From an uncultured Eggerthella sp. (GTDB lineage Bacteria; Actinomycetota; Coriobacteriia; Coriobacteriales; Eggerthellaceae): 64,000 nt of DNA. The first letter of the stretch is position 1. The number at the start of each line of letters is the position of its first letter. Below the pieces are notes generated by a model. That model worked only from the letters and a program-made list of their open reading frames with translations. It ran no database searches and had not been told where the DNA came from. This document shows, piece by piece, positions 8,607-17,064 of this stretch. Location of the stretch: positions 1 to 64,000 of the forward strand of contig UQNZ01000008.1 in NCBI GenBank assembly GCA_900542525.1, written 5' to 3'. Made by a program: the position numbers and the translations under genes.

Positions 8607-9890
8607 ATGAATATCTGGCAAAAGTGGAATAGCATCAGCTTGGTGAAGCGTATTTTGGTCGGCTTGGTTATCGGTGCGATCTTGGGATTCTGCGTTCCTG
8701 CAGGAAACGAGGTCATCGCCTTGCTCGGTGATCTGTTCGTTGGTGCTTTGAAGGCAGTCGCTCCCGTTCTGGTGTTCTTCTTGGTCATCAGCGCACTTGC
8801 GAATGCGAAGAGTGCAGGCTCGATGGGCACGGTCGTTCTGCTCTACATCATCTCGACCTTGGTTGCTGCGCTGATCGCTGTTTGTGCGAGCTATTTGTTC
8901 CCTACGGTCGTTCCTATGATCGAACCCGCTGCTGATCAGGCATCGCCTGAAGGGTTGGGCGAGGTGCTCACCACCTTGCTCATGAACGTGGTAGCAAACC
9001 CTGTTGGGGCGCTCATGAATGCGAATTACTTGGGTATCTTGGCATGGGGTGTGGTGCTCGGTATTGCGCTGCGTGCTGCGAGTCAGCATACGAAAGAGGT
9101 TTTCGCTGCGGTTTCCGATGCTATTTCGAAGGTGGTCGGTTGGATCATCAGCTTCGCCCCCATCGGCATTCTGGGTTTGGTGTATGTGGCAGTTTCTGAA
9201 AACGGTGCCGAGATCTTCATCACCTATGGTCACCTTATCGCTGTGCTGGTGGGCTGCATGCTCTTCATCGCGCTCGTTACCAATCCGCTCATCGTGTTCA
9301 TTGCCACGCGTAAGAATCCTTACTATCTCGTTTTGCGTTGTCTGAAGGATTCGGGAATTACGGCGTTCTTCACACGTAGCTCTGCGGCAAACATCCCTGT
9401 GAACATGGAATTATGTCGCAGGCTCGGTCTTGAGAAAGATAACTATTCGGTTTCCATTCCGCTTGGCGCGACCATCAACATGGCGGGTGCTGCGGTCACG
9501 ATCACGGTTATGGCTATGGCGGCGGCTGCGTCGCTCGGCATGACGATCGACCCGGTGATGGCATTCATTTTGAGTGTGCTCGCAGCGATCTCGGCTTGTG
9601 GCGCTTCTGGCGTTGCGGGAGGATCGCTGTTGCTCATCCCGCTTGCCTGTTCACTGTTTGGCATCGGCAACGATGTGGCCATGCAGATGGTGGCGATCGG
9701 TTTCATCATCGGCGTTATCCAAGATTCGATGGAGACGGCTATCAATTCTTCTTCTGACGTGATCTTCACGGCAACTGCCGAATATCGCGCGATGGAGAAA
9801 CAAGGGCTCACCTTCAAGATGGGCAGAGATGCTTCGGGCTCTGAACCGCAGAACGCCATTGGTGCGACCAACTTCGATGAGTCTTCGTAA
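8607..9890 (+). CDS. sstT: Sodium-coupled serine/threonine transporter SstT
   Basis: A 427-aa dicarboxylate/amino acid:cation symporter of the DAACS family that imports L-serine and L-threonine with Na+. The start MNIWQKWNSISLVKRILVG is typical of SstT. The frame carries eight or so hydrophobic segments. It also has two helical-hairpin signatures: the Ser-rich TRSSAANIPVNMELCRRLG and the SIPLGATINMAGAAV region with its NMAG motif. GAGAGG precedes the ATG. It lies 96 bp upstream of serA in the same direction, putting serine uptake next to serine synthesis. Confidence 0.93.
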   Translation: MNIWQKWNSISLVKRILVGLVIGAILGFCVPAGNEVIALLGDLFVGALKAVAPVLVFFLVISALANAKSAGSMGTVVLLYIISTLVAALIAVCASYLFPTVVPMIEPAADQASPEGLGEVLTTLLMNVVANPVGALMNANYLGILAWGVVLGIALRAASQHTKEVFAAVSDAISKVVGWIISFAPIGILGLVYVAVSENGAEIFITYGHLIAVLVGCMLFIALVTNPLIVFIATRKNPYYLVLRCLKDSGITAFFTRSSAANIPVNMELCRRLGLEKDNYSVSIPLGATINMAGAAVTITVMAMAAAASLGMTIDPVMAFILSVLAAISACGASGVAGGSLLLIPLACSLFGIGNDVAMQMVAIGFIIGVIQDSMETAINSSSDVIFTATAEYRAMEKQGLTFKMGRDASGSEPQNAIGATNFDESS

Positions 9891-9986
9891 AAGGCCGAAT
9901 AGCAAACTCTCCAAAACGAAAACCAATGATCGAGATTCGAACAACGAGAACCACTGCATAAACGACACGATAGGAAAGGACCTCTC

Positions 9987-11150
9987 TTGAACTACATTCA
10001 CTGCCTGAACAATATTTCTGCCCAAGGAACCGATCTTCTTACAAGCGACTATGAACTTACCGACAATATCGAAGCTGCGCAGGGCGTCCTCGTGCGTAGT
10101 GCGGGCATGCTCGACATGGAGTTCTCTGGGAATCTGCTTGCGATTGCACGTGCTGGTGCGGGCGTTAATAACATTCCGCTCGAGCGTTGTGCTGAAGAGG
10201 GTATCGTCGTGTTCAATACGCCGGGTGCGAACGCGAACGCGGTCAAGGAACTCGTGCTGTGCGGCATGTTGCTTGCGAGCCGTGGTATCGTGGGCGGCAT
10301 CGAATGGTGCAAGGAGAACGCTGAAGATCCTGCGATCGGCAAGACCGCTGAAAAGGCGAAGAAGCAGTTCGCTGGATGCGAGATCAAGGGCAAGACGCTC
10401 GGCGTTATCGGTCTTGGTGCGATCGGCGCTGAAGTTGCGAACGCAGCGCTTGGTCTGGGCATGAAGGTCATGGGCTACGATCCATTCGTTTCCGTCAATG
10501 CTGCTTGGAAGGTACTGCCTGAGGTTCAGCATGTTACCGACCTTGCCGATATCTATCGTGAATGCGATTACATCACCATCCATGTGCCGGCGGTCAATGG
10601 CACGATCGGCATGATCGATGAAGCTGCTTGTGCGCTCATGAAAGAGGGCGTGGTGTTCCTGAACTTCTCGCGCGACACGCTCGTCGACGCGCCTGCCATG
10701 GCCTCCGCGCTCTCATCGGGCAAGGTAGGCTGCTATGTGACCGACTTTGCAACGCCTGAAGTCATGGCTATGGAGCATGCGATCGTGCTGCCGCATCTCG
10801 GCGCTTCCACTGAAGAGGCGGAAGATAATTGCGCACGCATGGCGGTCGTTGAGCTGATGGACTATATCGACAATGGCAACATCGTGAATTCCGTGAATTA
10901 TCCGGCTTGCCAAGCAGGTGTTTGTCCGGAGGGCATGTTCCGCATCGCGGTACTCTACAATTCGTCTGACCTTGCTATTGGTAGCGTGACCGAGATCCTC
11001 GAGCCAGTCGTTGCTGAATTCGATATGGTCGACAATCAGCGCGATGAACATGGTTATGCGCTCATTACGCTTACGGAAAACCTGGCCGATGAAGTGCTCG
11101 AGCGCATTGCTGAGCTCGATGGCGCTTATCTAGTTCGCCGCGTGAAATAG
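9987..11150 (+). CDS. serA: D-3-phosphoglycerate dehydrogenase
   Basis: Oxidises 3-phosphoglycerate to 3-phosphohydroxypyruvate, the first step of serine synthesis. The substrate domain is split around the NAD-binding domain with GLGAIGAEVANAALGLG at about residues 148-164. Catalytic residues are visible as the Arg in NFSRD, the Glu region near VTDFATPE, and the His in LPHLGAST. A C-terminal ACT domain (about 310-387) suggests serine feedback; the intervening ASB domain of long forms is absent. The start is TTG at 9987 behind AGGAAAGG. Confidence 0.93.
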   Translation: MNYIHCLNNISAQGTDLLTSDYELTDNIEAAQGVLVRSAGMLDMEFSGNLLAIARAGAGVNNIPLERCAEEGIVVFNTPGANANAVKELVLCGMLLASRGIVGGIEWCKENAEDPAIGKTAEKAKKQFAGCEIKGKTLGVIGLGAIGAEVANAALGLGMKVMGYDPFVSVNAAWKVLPEVQHVTDLADIYRECDYITIHVPAVNGTIGMIDEAACALMKEGVVFLNFSRDTLVDAPAMASALSSGKVGCYVTDFATPEVMAMEHAIVLPHLGASTEEAEDNCARMAVVELMDYIDNGNIVNSVNYPACQAGVCPEGMFRIAVLYNSSDLAIGSVTEILEPVVAEFDMVDNQRDEHGYALITLTENLADEVLERIAELDGAYLVRRVK

Positions 11151-11176
11151 GCGTTTGTTCGACCAGGAACGTCTTG

Positions 11177-11337
11177 GCTCGATCAGCGGAGAGGGTGAGG
11201 CAGCGAGGTGACTCTTTTCCGACTAAATTCGGATTTAATAAAACTCGAGAAAAGCAGCGACGCATGAGCGAATCAGTTTATCTGATTCGCGAACAGGGAA
11301 GCGGGGAACCTTGTGGCTTGCCCTCTCCGCTGATCGA
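11177..11337. other. 161-nt structured element between convergent genes, closed by a 19-bp perfect stem
   Basis: The arm GCTCGATCAGCGGAGAGGG (11177-11195) is exactly complementary to 11319-11337. With G-T pairs and small loops the pairing continues inward to CGAGGT / ACCTTG, so the closing stem is about 33 nt per arm. The centre holds a hairpin GCGAATCAG-TTTAT-CTGATTCGC and a second arm CTTTTC...GAAAAG enclosing CCGA...TCGG. There is no T-run, so it is not an ordinary terminator. A structured ncRNA or a MITE-like element are both possible; strand unknown. Confidence 0.6.
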
Positions 11338-11356
11338 GCAATAACTGCAGGCTGAG

Positions 11357-11836
11357 CTATGCGGTGAAGCCTTCATCGACGATGCGTTCATCACCATCTG
11401 CTGCGGTGGTTGCAAGCTCGTCGCAGCGTTCGTTCTCGGGATGCCCCGCATGTCCTTTTACCCAGTGGAAGGCGATCGTGTGGGGCTTCATCACTTCGAG
11501 TAGGCGCGTCCAGAGATCCTTGTTCTTCACGGGTTCTTTCTTTGCGTTCTTCCAGCCGCGTTTGAGCCAGCCTTCCACCCAGTGCTGGTTGAAGGCATCG
11601 ACAACATATTTCGAATCCGAATACACGTCCACCTCGCAAGCGTGTTTGAGCGCTTCGAGTCCGCGAATGACCCCCAGCAATTCCATGCGGTTGTTCGTGG
11701 TGCATTCGTAACCTTGCGAAAGTTCCTTGGTGTGGAGCTGCCCTTGTGCATCCGTAAACGTGAGCACGGCCCCATAGCCGCCGGGGCCTGGATTGCCGCG
11801 TGCGGCGCCGTCGCTATAGAGGTTCACGTGTGTCAT
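11357..11836 (-). CDS. rnhA: Ribonuclease HI
   Basis: Degrades the RNA strand of RNA-DNA hybrids. The 159-aa sequence has the full RNase HI core: LYSDGAARGNPGPGGYGAVL with the first catalytic Asp, the ELLGVIRGLEAL helix with the Glu, VYSDSKYVVDAF with the second Asp, and WVKGHAGHPENERCDELA with the His and last Asp. Length fits a single-domain enzyme. It converges on serA across the structured element. Confidence 0.96.
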   Translation of the reverse strand: MTHVNLYSDGAARGNPGPGGYGAVLTFTDAQGQLHTKELSQGYECTTNNRMELLGVIRGLEALKHACEVDVYSDSKYVVDAFNQHWVEGWLKRGWKNAKKEPVKNKDLWTRLLEVMKPHTIAFHWVKGHAGHPENERCDELATTAADGDERIVDEGFTA

Positions 11837-11899
11837 GGGATCGTCTCGTTTCAGCTTTCAGCGTTGGTTATTCAGGGATTCTCGTGATCTAATGCAGCC

Positions 11900-12481
11900 T
11901 TATCGGCAAGCCGCCAGAATGCTCTTGCGCAGCTCATCCATGCCTGTTCCTTTTGCTGAAGAGGTAAGGATCATGGGGATATCAGGACCAAGATCGAGCT
12001 GTTTGCGCAAAGCTGCGACCTGCTTGTTTGCTTGGTTCTTGCTCACTTTGTCAGCCTTGGTGAGTGCGATAATGAAAGGCAGTTCGCAAGCTTTCAAGAA
12101 TTCGATCATTTGCTCGTCTAGCTTGCTTGCAGGGTGGCGAATATCGATGAGCGAAACTACGAGCGCATAGAAGCGGTACTGATCGAAGTAGCCGTTGATC
12201 ATCTCTGACCAGCGACCGAGTTCTGATTTCGCCACTTTCGCATAGCCGTATCCAGGTAGGTCAACGAGGTCGATCGCATCGTTCCCGAAGAAATTGATCG
12301 TGCTCGTTTTTCCTGGCATTTGGGAAACACGTGCGAGTTGTTTGCGATTCAGGAGCTTGTTGATGAGCGAGGATTTTCCTACGTTGGAGCGACCAACGAA
12401 AGAAACCTCCGGTAATTTTGAAGCGGGAATCTGTGCTGAGGTGCCATAAGCGCCTTTGAATTCTATGTTGTTAAGATCCAT
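11900..12481 (-). CDS. engB: Ribosome-biogenesis GTPase YsxC/EngB
   Basis: A TRAFAC GTPase needed for large-subunit assembly. It contains G1 GRSNVGKSSL at about residues 30-39, a G2-region threonine in MPGKTST, G3 DLPGYGYA, G4 TKADK and a G5-like SSAKG. Length (193 aa) matches the family. It lies 63 bp upstream of rnhA in the same direction, so the two may be co-transcribed. AGGCTT precedes the ATG. Confidence 0.95.
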   Translation of the reverse strand: MDLNNIEFKGAYGTSAQIPASKLPEVSFVGRSNVGKSSLINKLLNRKQLARVSQMPGKTSTINFFGNDAIDLVDLPGYGYAKVAKSELGRWSEMINGYFDQYRFYALVVSLIDIRHPASKLDEQMIEFLKACELPFIIALTKADKVSKNQANKQVAALRKQLDLGPDIPMILTSSAKGTGMDELRKSILAACR

Positions 12482-12673
12482 AAGCCTCGTGAGCCTCGTT
12501 CGTTATGGGCGTTGTGTAGCAACTTAATTACAATTCCGATCGTGTGGTCTTCGCACTGAGAAAGACAACTACCGTTAGACTATAAACAAGAATACCTCTC
12601 GGGAGCAACTCGATCTTATCCGATCCGTCAGTTCGAAACAGCGGACGGTTTATGAACATCGAGCAGGAAGATA

Positions 12674-13504
12674 GTGGAAGCAGTCATGGAGCAACTTGCG
12701 AATTTTGTGACATATATCACTGATTCGAACGTGTGGGGAAGAGTCCTTATTGCGGCTGGCGTTGTACTGGTCGTTGCCGTTCTGTGTCATGTTGCCATCA
12801 AAGCGATACAGCGGCTTCTTGCGCTTGAGAGCGTATCCCTTTCTCAGGCCTCTATCGTGGTGAACATCGTGCGCATCGTGGTATGGGGCGTGGCGATCTG
12901 CTTCATTGCTGACGTATGCTTCGATGTCAATATGACGGCAGTCATCGCCGCTTTAGGTGTTGGCGGCATTGCGATCTCACTCGGCTTTCAAAATACGCTT
13001 TCGAATCTCTTCGGCGGTGTTCAGGTAACTCTGACCCATGTGATCAAGCCAGGCGACAATATCCAGGTGGGCACGAACCAAGGAGTGGTCCAAGACATCA
13101 ATTGGAGCTATACCACCATTCATAATCTCAACAACGAAACGGTCATCATCCCTAATTCGGTCATGGCGAATAATGCCGTGAAGCATCTTCCTCCCGTTGA
13201 TCATGTAACCGTGCCTATTGTAGTGATGAAGGACCTGAGCGATTTAGATCAGCTTGCTGATCAGATCGAGAAGGCGGCTGCTGAAGCGGCTCGAACGATC
13301 ACTGCGATCGTGAAGGATCCTGTTGTCTCGTTCAATAAAGTGACGAACTACGGCCTCTATGGGTCGATCGCGCTCATGATAAGTGACGGATCGAAGGCGA
13401 GTGCTGTTTCAGATGCGATCACGCGTGCAGTTGCACCACTCGTGCAGGATGATCGCATCAAGCGCTTTGAAGCCGCAACCTCGCCAGAAAGCTTGTCATC
13501 ATAA
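12674..13504 (+). CDS. Small-conductance mechanosensitive channel, MscS family
   Basis: A 276-aa membrane channel that relieves osmotic pressure. Three hydrophobic segments lie in the first 110 residues. The third is the pore-lining, Gly/Ala-rich helix VIAALGVGGIAISLGFQNTL, typical of MscS TM3. A cytoplasmic beta domain follows (IKPGDNIQVGTNQGVVQDINW, then TVIIPNSVMANN). The start is GTG at 12674 behind AGGAAG; an in-frame ATG at 12686 is the alternative. Confidence 0.92.
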   Translation: MEAVMEQLANFVTYITDSNVWGRVLIAAGVVLVVAVLCHVAIKAIQRLLALESVSLSQASIVVNIVRIVVWGVAICFIADVCFDVNMTAVIAALGVGGIAISLGFQNTLSNLFGGVQVTLTHVIKPGDNIQVGTNQGVVQDINWSYTTIHNLNNETVIIPNSVMANNAVKHLPPVDHVTVPIVVMKDLSDLDQLADQIEKAAAEAARTITAIVKDPVVSFNKVTNYGLYGSIALMISDGSKASAVSDAITRAVAPLVQDDRIKRFEAATSPESLSS

Positions 13505-13590
13505 ACCCTGGTGAAGAATTTAGATTTTAGATCTGCATTGAGCATAACTGCAGTCGAACGCTAGAAAATCAACCAACCATCGCGTACGCA

Positions 13591-13614
13591 GCCCCGCTCG
13601 ATTGGGGTTTTCTT
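13591..13614 (+). terminator. Possible weak terminator after the MscS gene
   Basis: GCCCC and GGGG with TTTTCTT enclose a GCTCGATT loop. The stem is short, so this is a tentative call. Confidence 0.4.
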
Positions 13615-13704
13615 GGACGTTTTTCCATCAGAACATAATCTTGGTATTATTTCATGATGTGTGTTCTCTAATGAGGATGCCTCATATTACCGAGACCAAG
13701 GAGA

Positions 13705-15705
13705 ATGAGCGTGCCGCATAATTTGCAGAATGGTTCACGAGGCAAGCATGGACGTCATGCTGCTCCTGATGCTCCTGAACAGGAAAGCTCGTTTTTTTCA
13801 GCTGAAAAGGAATTTCCTCATAACCCCTACAACAGTTTCGATCTTAAGAATGATGGGCCTGTTCCTTACACGGATCGCAGGGAAGAGGTTGCGCGCTTGC
13901 GTCGGAAGAAGAAGCGCCACGGCAATAGACCGAAGATCATCGCTGCTGTTGTGATCGCGGTAGTCTTGGTGTTCGGCATATCGGGTGCCGCTTTCGCGAT
14001 GAGTGCGATGGAAGCCAAGGACGATGCACGATCGCTCGTTTCACAAGGTAAGCAGCTTAAAGATCAGCTCTTGGGCGGCGATATGGCCGCAGCGAAAGCC
14101 ACGAGCCAAAACATGTCTGACACGATGAACAAGCTGCACGATACCACGTCGAGCCCTTTGTGGGCTGCAGCAACGATCATTCCTGTGGTTGGATCGGATA
14201 TTCAGACGGTTCGCATCGTTTCCGACTCGGCTCAATCACTGGTTGACGACGTGCTCATGCCTGCGATGGATACGATCCCGGCAGATGGTTTGAAGAGCCT
14301 CATGAGCGAAGATGGTGCGATCAACGTCTCGCTCATTGATGATCTACTTACCACGGTTTCAGATGCAGCTCCGGTCATCTCAGAAAATGCTGCAAAGCTC
14401 GATGAGACACCTGAGCCCAATATTGACCAGCTAAAAGCACCGATCGAACAGGTTAAATCTCTTATGTCGGCGCTGGCACCTATTGCGGATTCGGCAACTG
14501 AGCTCAAGGACACCTTACCTGCCATGCTGGGTGCCGAAGGTAAACGCAATTATCTCATCATCGCTTGTACGAGCGCTGAGATGCGTTCCAGCGTTGGATT
14601 CGCTGGCTCCTATGGCTTGATGACGGTCGATAATGGAAAGATCAGCTTGGGTAATTTCTTCGGCTTCGATCAAAACCCTCGCCTTGCGAACTCGGCACCT
14701 TCCGCAACAGAGGAAGACATTCGTCTGTTCCGCTGGGAATCATCGGTCGATTCGCGCGATGTAACGCAGATCATCGACTTCCAGCGTGTTGGCGAGATCG
14801 AATCGGAGATATGGGAAGCAAACGGACATGGCAGTGTTGACGGTGTTATCGCGCTTGATACTGTTGTTTTGCAACGTATGCTTGGGCTTACGGGAACCAC
14901 GGTCAATACGCCAGGCGGCGACTCGCTGAACAAAGACAATGCTTCAGACTTCCTCCTTAACGGGGTATACAAGAAATATCCTAATGGCAAGGACCAGGAT
15001 GCAGTTTTTGCGCTTGTGGCTGATGCGGCTGCAAAGGGAATCTTCGGCAACCTTGGTAAGGTGAACATCGCTAATCTTGCAAAAGTGATCTCAACCGCTA
15101 CCGACCAGGGGCGCATTGCGGTCTATATGAAGAACGATAAAGAAGAGGCGATGCTTGAAGACCTTGGCTTCACCGGTACGGTGAATGGGGATGAAAAGGT
15201 GCCTGAGACCGGTGTCTATATGTCTGCGTGCTTCGGCGGCAAGATGTACTACTATCTGGCAAGCGATATTCAAGTAGGTAAGGCAGTGAAGAATGCCGAT
15301 GGCACGACCACCTACGACATGAAGGTCACCTTCAAAGATACGCTCGACAGTGCCGAATTCGCTACGCTCCCTAACTACATCGCTAATGGAAACCAAGCGG
15401 GCAGTTTGGAGTTCTTGATCTATCTTCTGGCTCCGACGGGAGGCAAGATCACCGACATGAAAACCGATGGCACGTTCAGGGGCGCAAGTGGGTTCAACAC
15501 TGCCTTTGCGATCGGTGCTGGCGGTGAAGCGACCATGAACGAGACCACCTATCAAGGAAACGATCTGTGGTATGGATGGGCTGTTATCGAGATGGGCGAC
15601 GAGATGGTATTGAATTACAAAGTGACGACAGCACCTGGCGCAGAAGGCGATCTGGTGGTGCGCACCACGCCTTTGTCAGATGATACGGTGATCGATTATC
15701 AGTAG
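13705..15705 (+). CDS. DUF4012-domain membrane protein
   Basis: A 666-aa protein with a basic, disordered N-terminus (residues 1-70, with a KKKRHGNRPK stretch). One membrane helix follows at about 73-97, then a large extracytoplasmic part. The DUF4012 signature is visible around residues 275-325 (GAEGKRNYLIIACTSAEMRS, then SVGFAGSYGLMTVDNGKI). DUF4012 proteins occur next to envelope and exopolysaccharide genes in actinobacteria, but their biochemical role is not established. AAGGAGA lies close to the ATG. It stands alone, followed by its own terminator. Confidence 0.85.
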   Translation: MSVPHNLQNGSRGKHGRHAAPDAPEQESSFFSAEKEFPHNPYNSFDLKNDGPVPYTDRREEVARLRRKKKRHGNRPKIIAAVVIAVVLVFGISGAAFAMSAMEAKDDARSLVSQGKQLKDQLLGGDMAAAKATSQNMSDTMNKLHDTTSSPLWAAATIIPVVGSDIQTVRIVSDSAQSLVDDVLMPAMDTIPADGLKSLMSEDGAINVSLIDDLLTTVSDAAPVISENAAKLDETPEPNIDQLKAPIEQVKSLMSALAPIADSATELKDTLPAMLGAEGKRNYLIIACTSAEMRSSVGFAGSYGLMTVDNGKISLGNFFGFDQNPRLANSAPSATEEDIRLFRWESSVDSRDVTQIIDFQRVGEIESEIWEANGHGSVDGVIALDTVVLQRMLGLTGTTVNTPGGDSLNKDNASDFLLNGVYKKYPNGKDQDAVFALVADAAAKGIFGNLGKVNIANLAKVISTATDQGRIAVYMKNDKEEAMLEDLGFTGTVNGDEKVPETGVYMSACFGGKMYYYLASDIQVGKAVKNADGTTTYDMKVTFKDTLDSAEFATLPNYIANGNQAGSLEFLIYLLAPTGGKITDMKTDGTFRGASGFNTAFAIGAGGEATMNETTYQGNDLWYGWAVIEMGDEMVLNYKVTTAPGAEGDLVVRTTPLSDDTVIDYQ

Positions 15706-15754
15706 AGAAGGATCGCTCAAGATAGCGCGTTCTCGACGCAAATAGTTCGCTATG

Positions 15755-15790
15755 AAAAGGGATGCTGGAGAGAAACCGCATCCCTTTTTT
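15755..15790 (+). terminator. Rho-independent terminator after the DUF4012 gene
   Basis: AAAAGGGATGC pairs with GCATCCCTTTT and is followed by T residues. The loop is about 12 nt. Confidence 0.88.
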
Positions 15791-15894
15791 AGATTTGGCA
15801 TCGTTATAGCAAAGACCACTTAGTGCACGAGCAGTTCAGTGGTGCCCGATGTTCTGAAAGAGACCATTGGGTAGAGGAAGTGTTTGTTCAAGCG

Positions 15895-15927
15895 AAAAAA
15901 CAAGGCGCTCTTGAGAAGAACGCCTTG
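15895..15927 (-). terminator. Rho-independent terminator of the universal stress gene
   Basis: On the minus strand CAAGGCG and CGCCTTG flank a 13-nt loop and are followed by TTTTTT. It lies just past the end of the usp gene at 15954. Confidence 0.82.
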
Positions 15928-15953
15928 GACAATACGATTCTTTTCAGCGAATG

Positions 15954-16436
15954 TTACTTGATGGTCATGACGGGCAGCTCAACGCGATGGAGTACTTCTT
16001 TGGTAACGCTGCCGACGAACTGGCGAAGACCGCCAAGACCGCGACGACCCATAACGATGAGATCGCACTTCTTGCGGCGCGCGTAATCTTCGATGCCTTC
16101 TACTGCTGAAGGACGAATGATCGTGTCGCAGATGACACGATCAGGTTCGATGTCTGGAAGAATCTCTGAGGCTGCTTGCACCATAGCGCGGTGGGCTGCT
16201 TTTTGTTCTTGGCTGAACACCTCTTCGTACATTTCGTAACCGAGCAAGTTGTACTGCTCATCTTCGCTGGGAGGATCGGGGTTGAAGTCTGCTGCATCAA
16301 GCGCAACATAGGTGACGCTGATCACGTGCACGCGCGCTTCTGGGTTACTCCGCAGAAAATCACCCGCCACATCAAGAGCGCGATCTGCATGTTCGGATCC
16401 GTCATAAGGTACGAGTATGTTTTTAAATCTCATCAT
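15954..16436 (-). CDS. Universal stress protein, UspA family
   Basis: A 160-aa Rossmann-like nucleotide-binding stress protein. It begins with KNILVPYDGSEHADRALD and ends with the ATP-binding signature GRRGLGGLRQFVGSVTKEVL. The last segment VELPVMTIK is the usual final strand. It is monocistronic, with its own downstream terminator. A second family member lies at 27288-27764. Confidence 0.9.
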   Translation of the reverse strand: MMRFKNILVPYDGSEHADRALDVAGDFLRSNPEARVHVISVTYVALDAADFNPDPPSEDEQYNLLGYEMYEEVFSQEQKAAHRAMVQAASEILPDIEPDRVICDTIIRPSAVEGIEDYARRKKCDLIVMGRRGLGGLRQFVGSVTKEVLHRVELPVMTIK

Positions 16437-16757
16437 GGCGAGCTCCCCTCAATTAGAGTGCTTAGCGGGCATTGACATTAAATAAGCGCTGAGCACGTCT
16501 TCTATTCTACTGGAAAAAGTACGCATTAACAGGGGCGTTTTCTTATATCTTTCAGGTGAAACTAATTTGAAAAGTTTCGTTGGGTCCGGGTTGTGAATAG
16601 TATTAGGTGCGCCTTGCTGGAAAATGGGTACGCAAAGACACCCGCATGCTAAGGAGCGCGGCATGATTTGTTATGATGGATAACGGTTAACAGATGCCCA
16701 GTAAGGGCATGTTTTGCCCTTTGGGGTAGGCTTACTGAAGCGAGTATGAGGATTGCT
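16437..16757. promoter_or_regulatory. Divergent intergenic region between usp and gatC, with a leader hairpin
   Basis: No gene is seen. The region must hold both the usp (minus) and gatCAB (plus) promoters. A hairpin at 16699-16737 has outer arms CAGTAAG / CTTACTG and an inner GGGCA-TGTTT-TGCCC stem, ending 20 bases before the gatC start. It could be a leader structure, but it matches no riboswitch class known to me. Confidence 0.4.
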
Positions 16758-17063
16758 ATGGCAGAACATGTAACTGAAAAGGATGTGCGCAATATCGCGA
16801 CATATACGCGCATCGGGATGACCGATGAAGAGGTTGCGGCGATGACCGTCGATCTGAATAACATCATCGACAGCCTCAAGCCCATCACTGAATACGATCT
16901 TGAAGGGGTCGAGCCCACGTTCCATCCGATCGGTGGACTCGTGAATGTGATACGTGACGATGTGGAACGGACCAGCTTTTCGCAAGAAACGGCGCTCGAG
17001 AACTCTCCAAAGCAAGAAGACGATTGCTTTTTGATCCCTGCGATCCTTGGCGGAGGTGAGTAG
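16758..17063 (+). CDS. gatC: Asp/Glu-tRNA amidotransferase subunit C
   Basis: Small subunit of the GatCAB complex that amidates misacylated Glu-tRNA(Gln) and, in some species, Asp-tRNA(Asn). The 101-aa protein has the GatC pattern MTDEEVAAMTVDLNNIIDSL, then EGVEPTFHPI, and ends LIPAILGGGE. An ATG at 16746 is also in frame, but TGAGGA sits properly before the ATG at 16758, so that start is chosen. It is the first gene of the gatCAB operon. Confidence 0.93.
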   Translation: MAEHVTEKDVRNIATYTRIGMTDEEVAAMTVDLNNIIDSLKPITEYDLEGVEPTFHPIGGLVNVIRDDVERTSFSQETALENSPKQEDDCFLIPAILGGGE

Positions 17064-17064
17064 C

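Noticed and set aside
9651..10583. 310-codon minus-strand frame across the sstT-serA junction
   Set aside because: It overlaps two clear genes and its translation has shadow-like composition.
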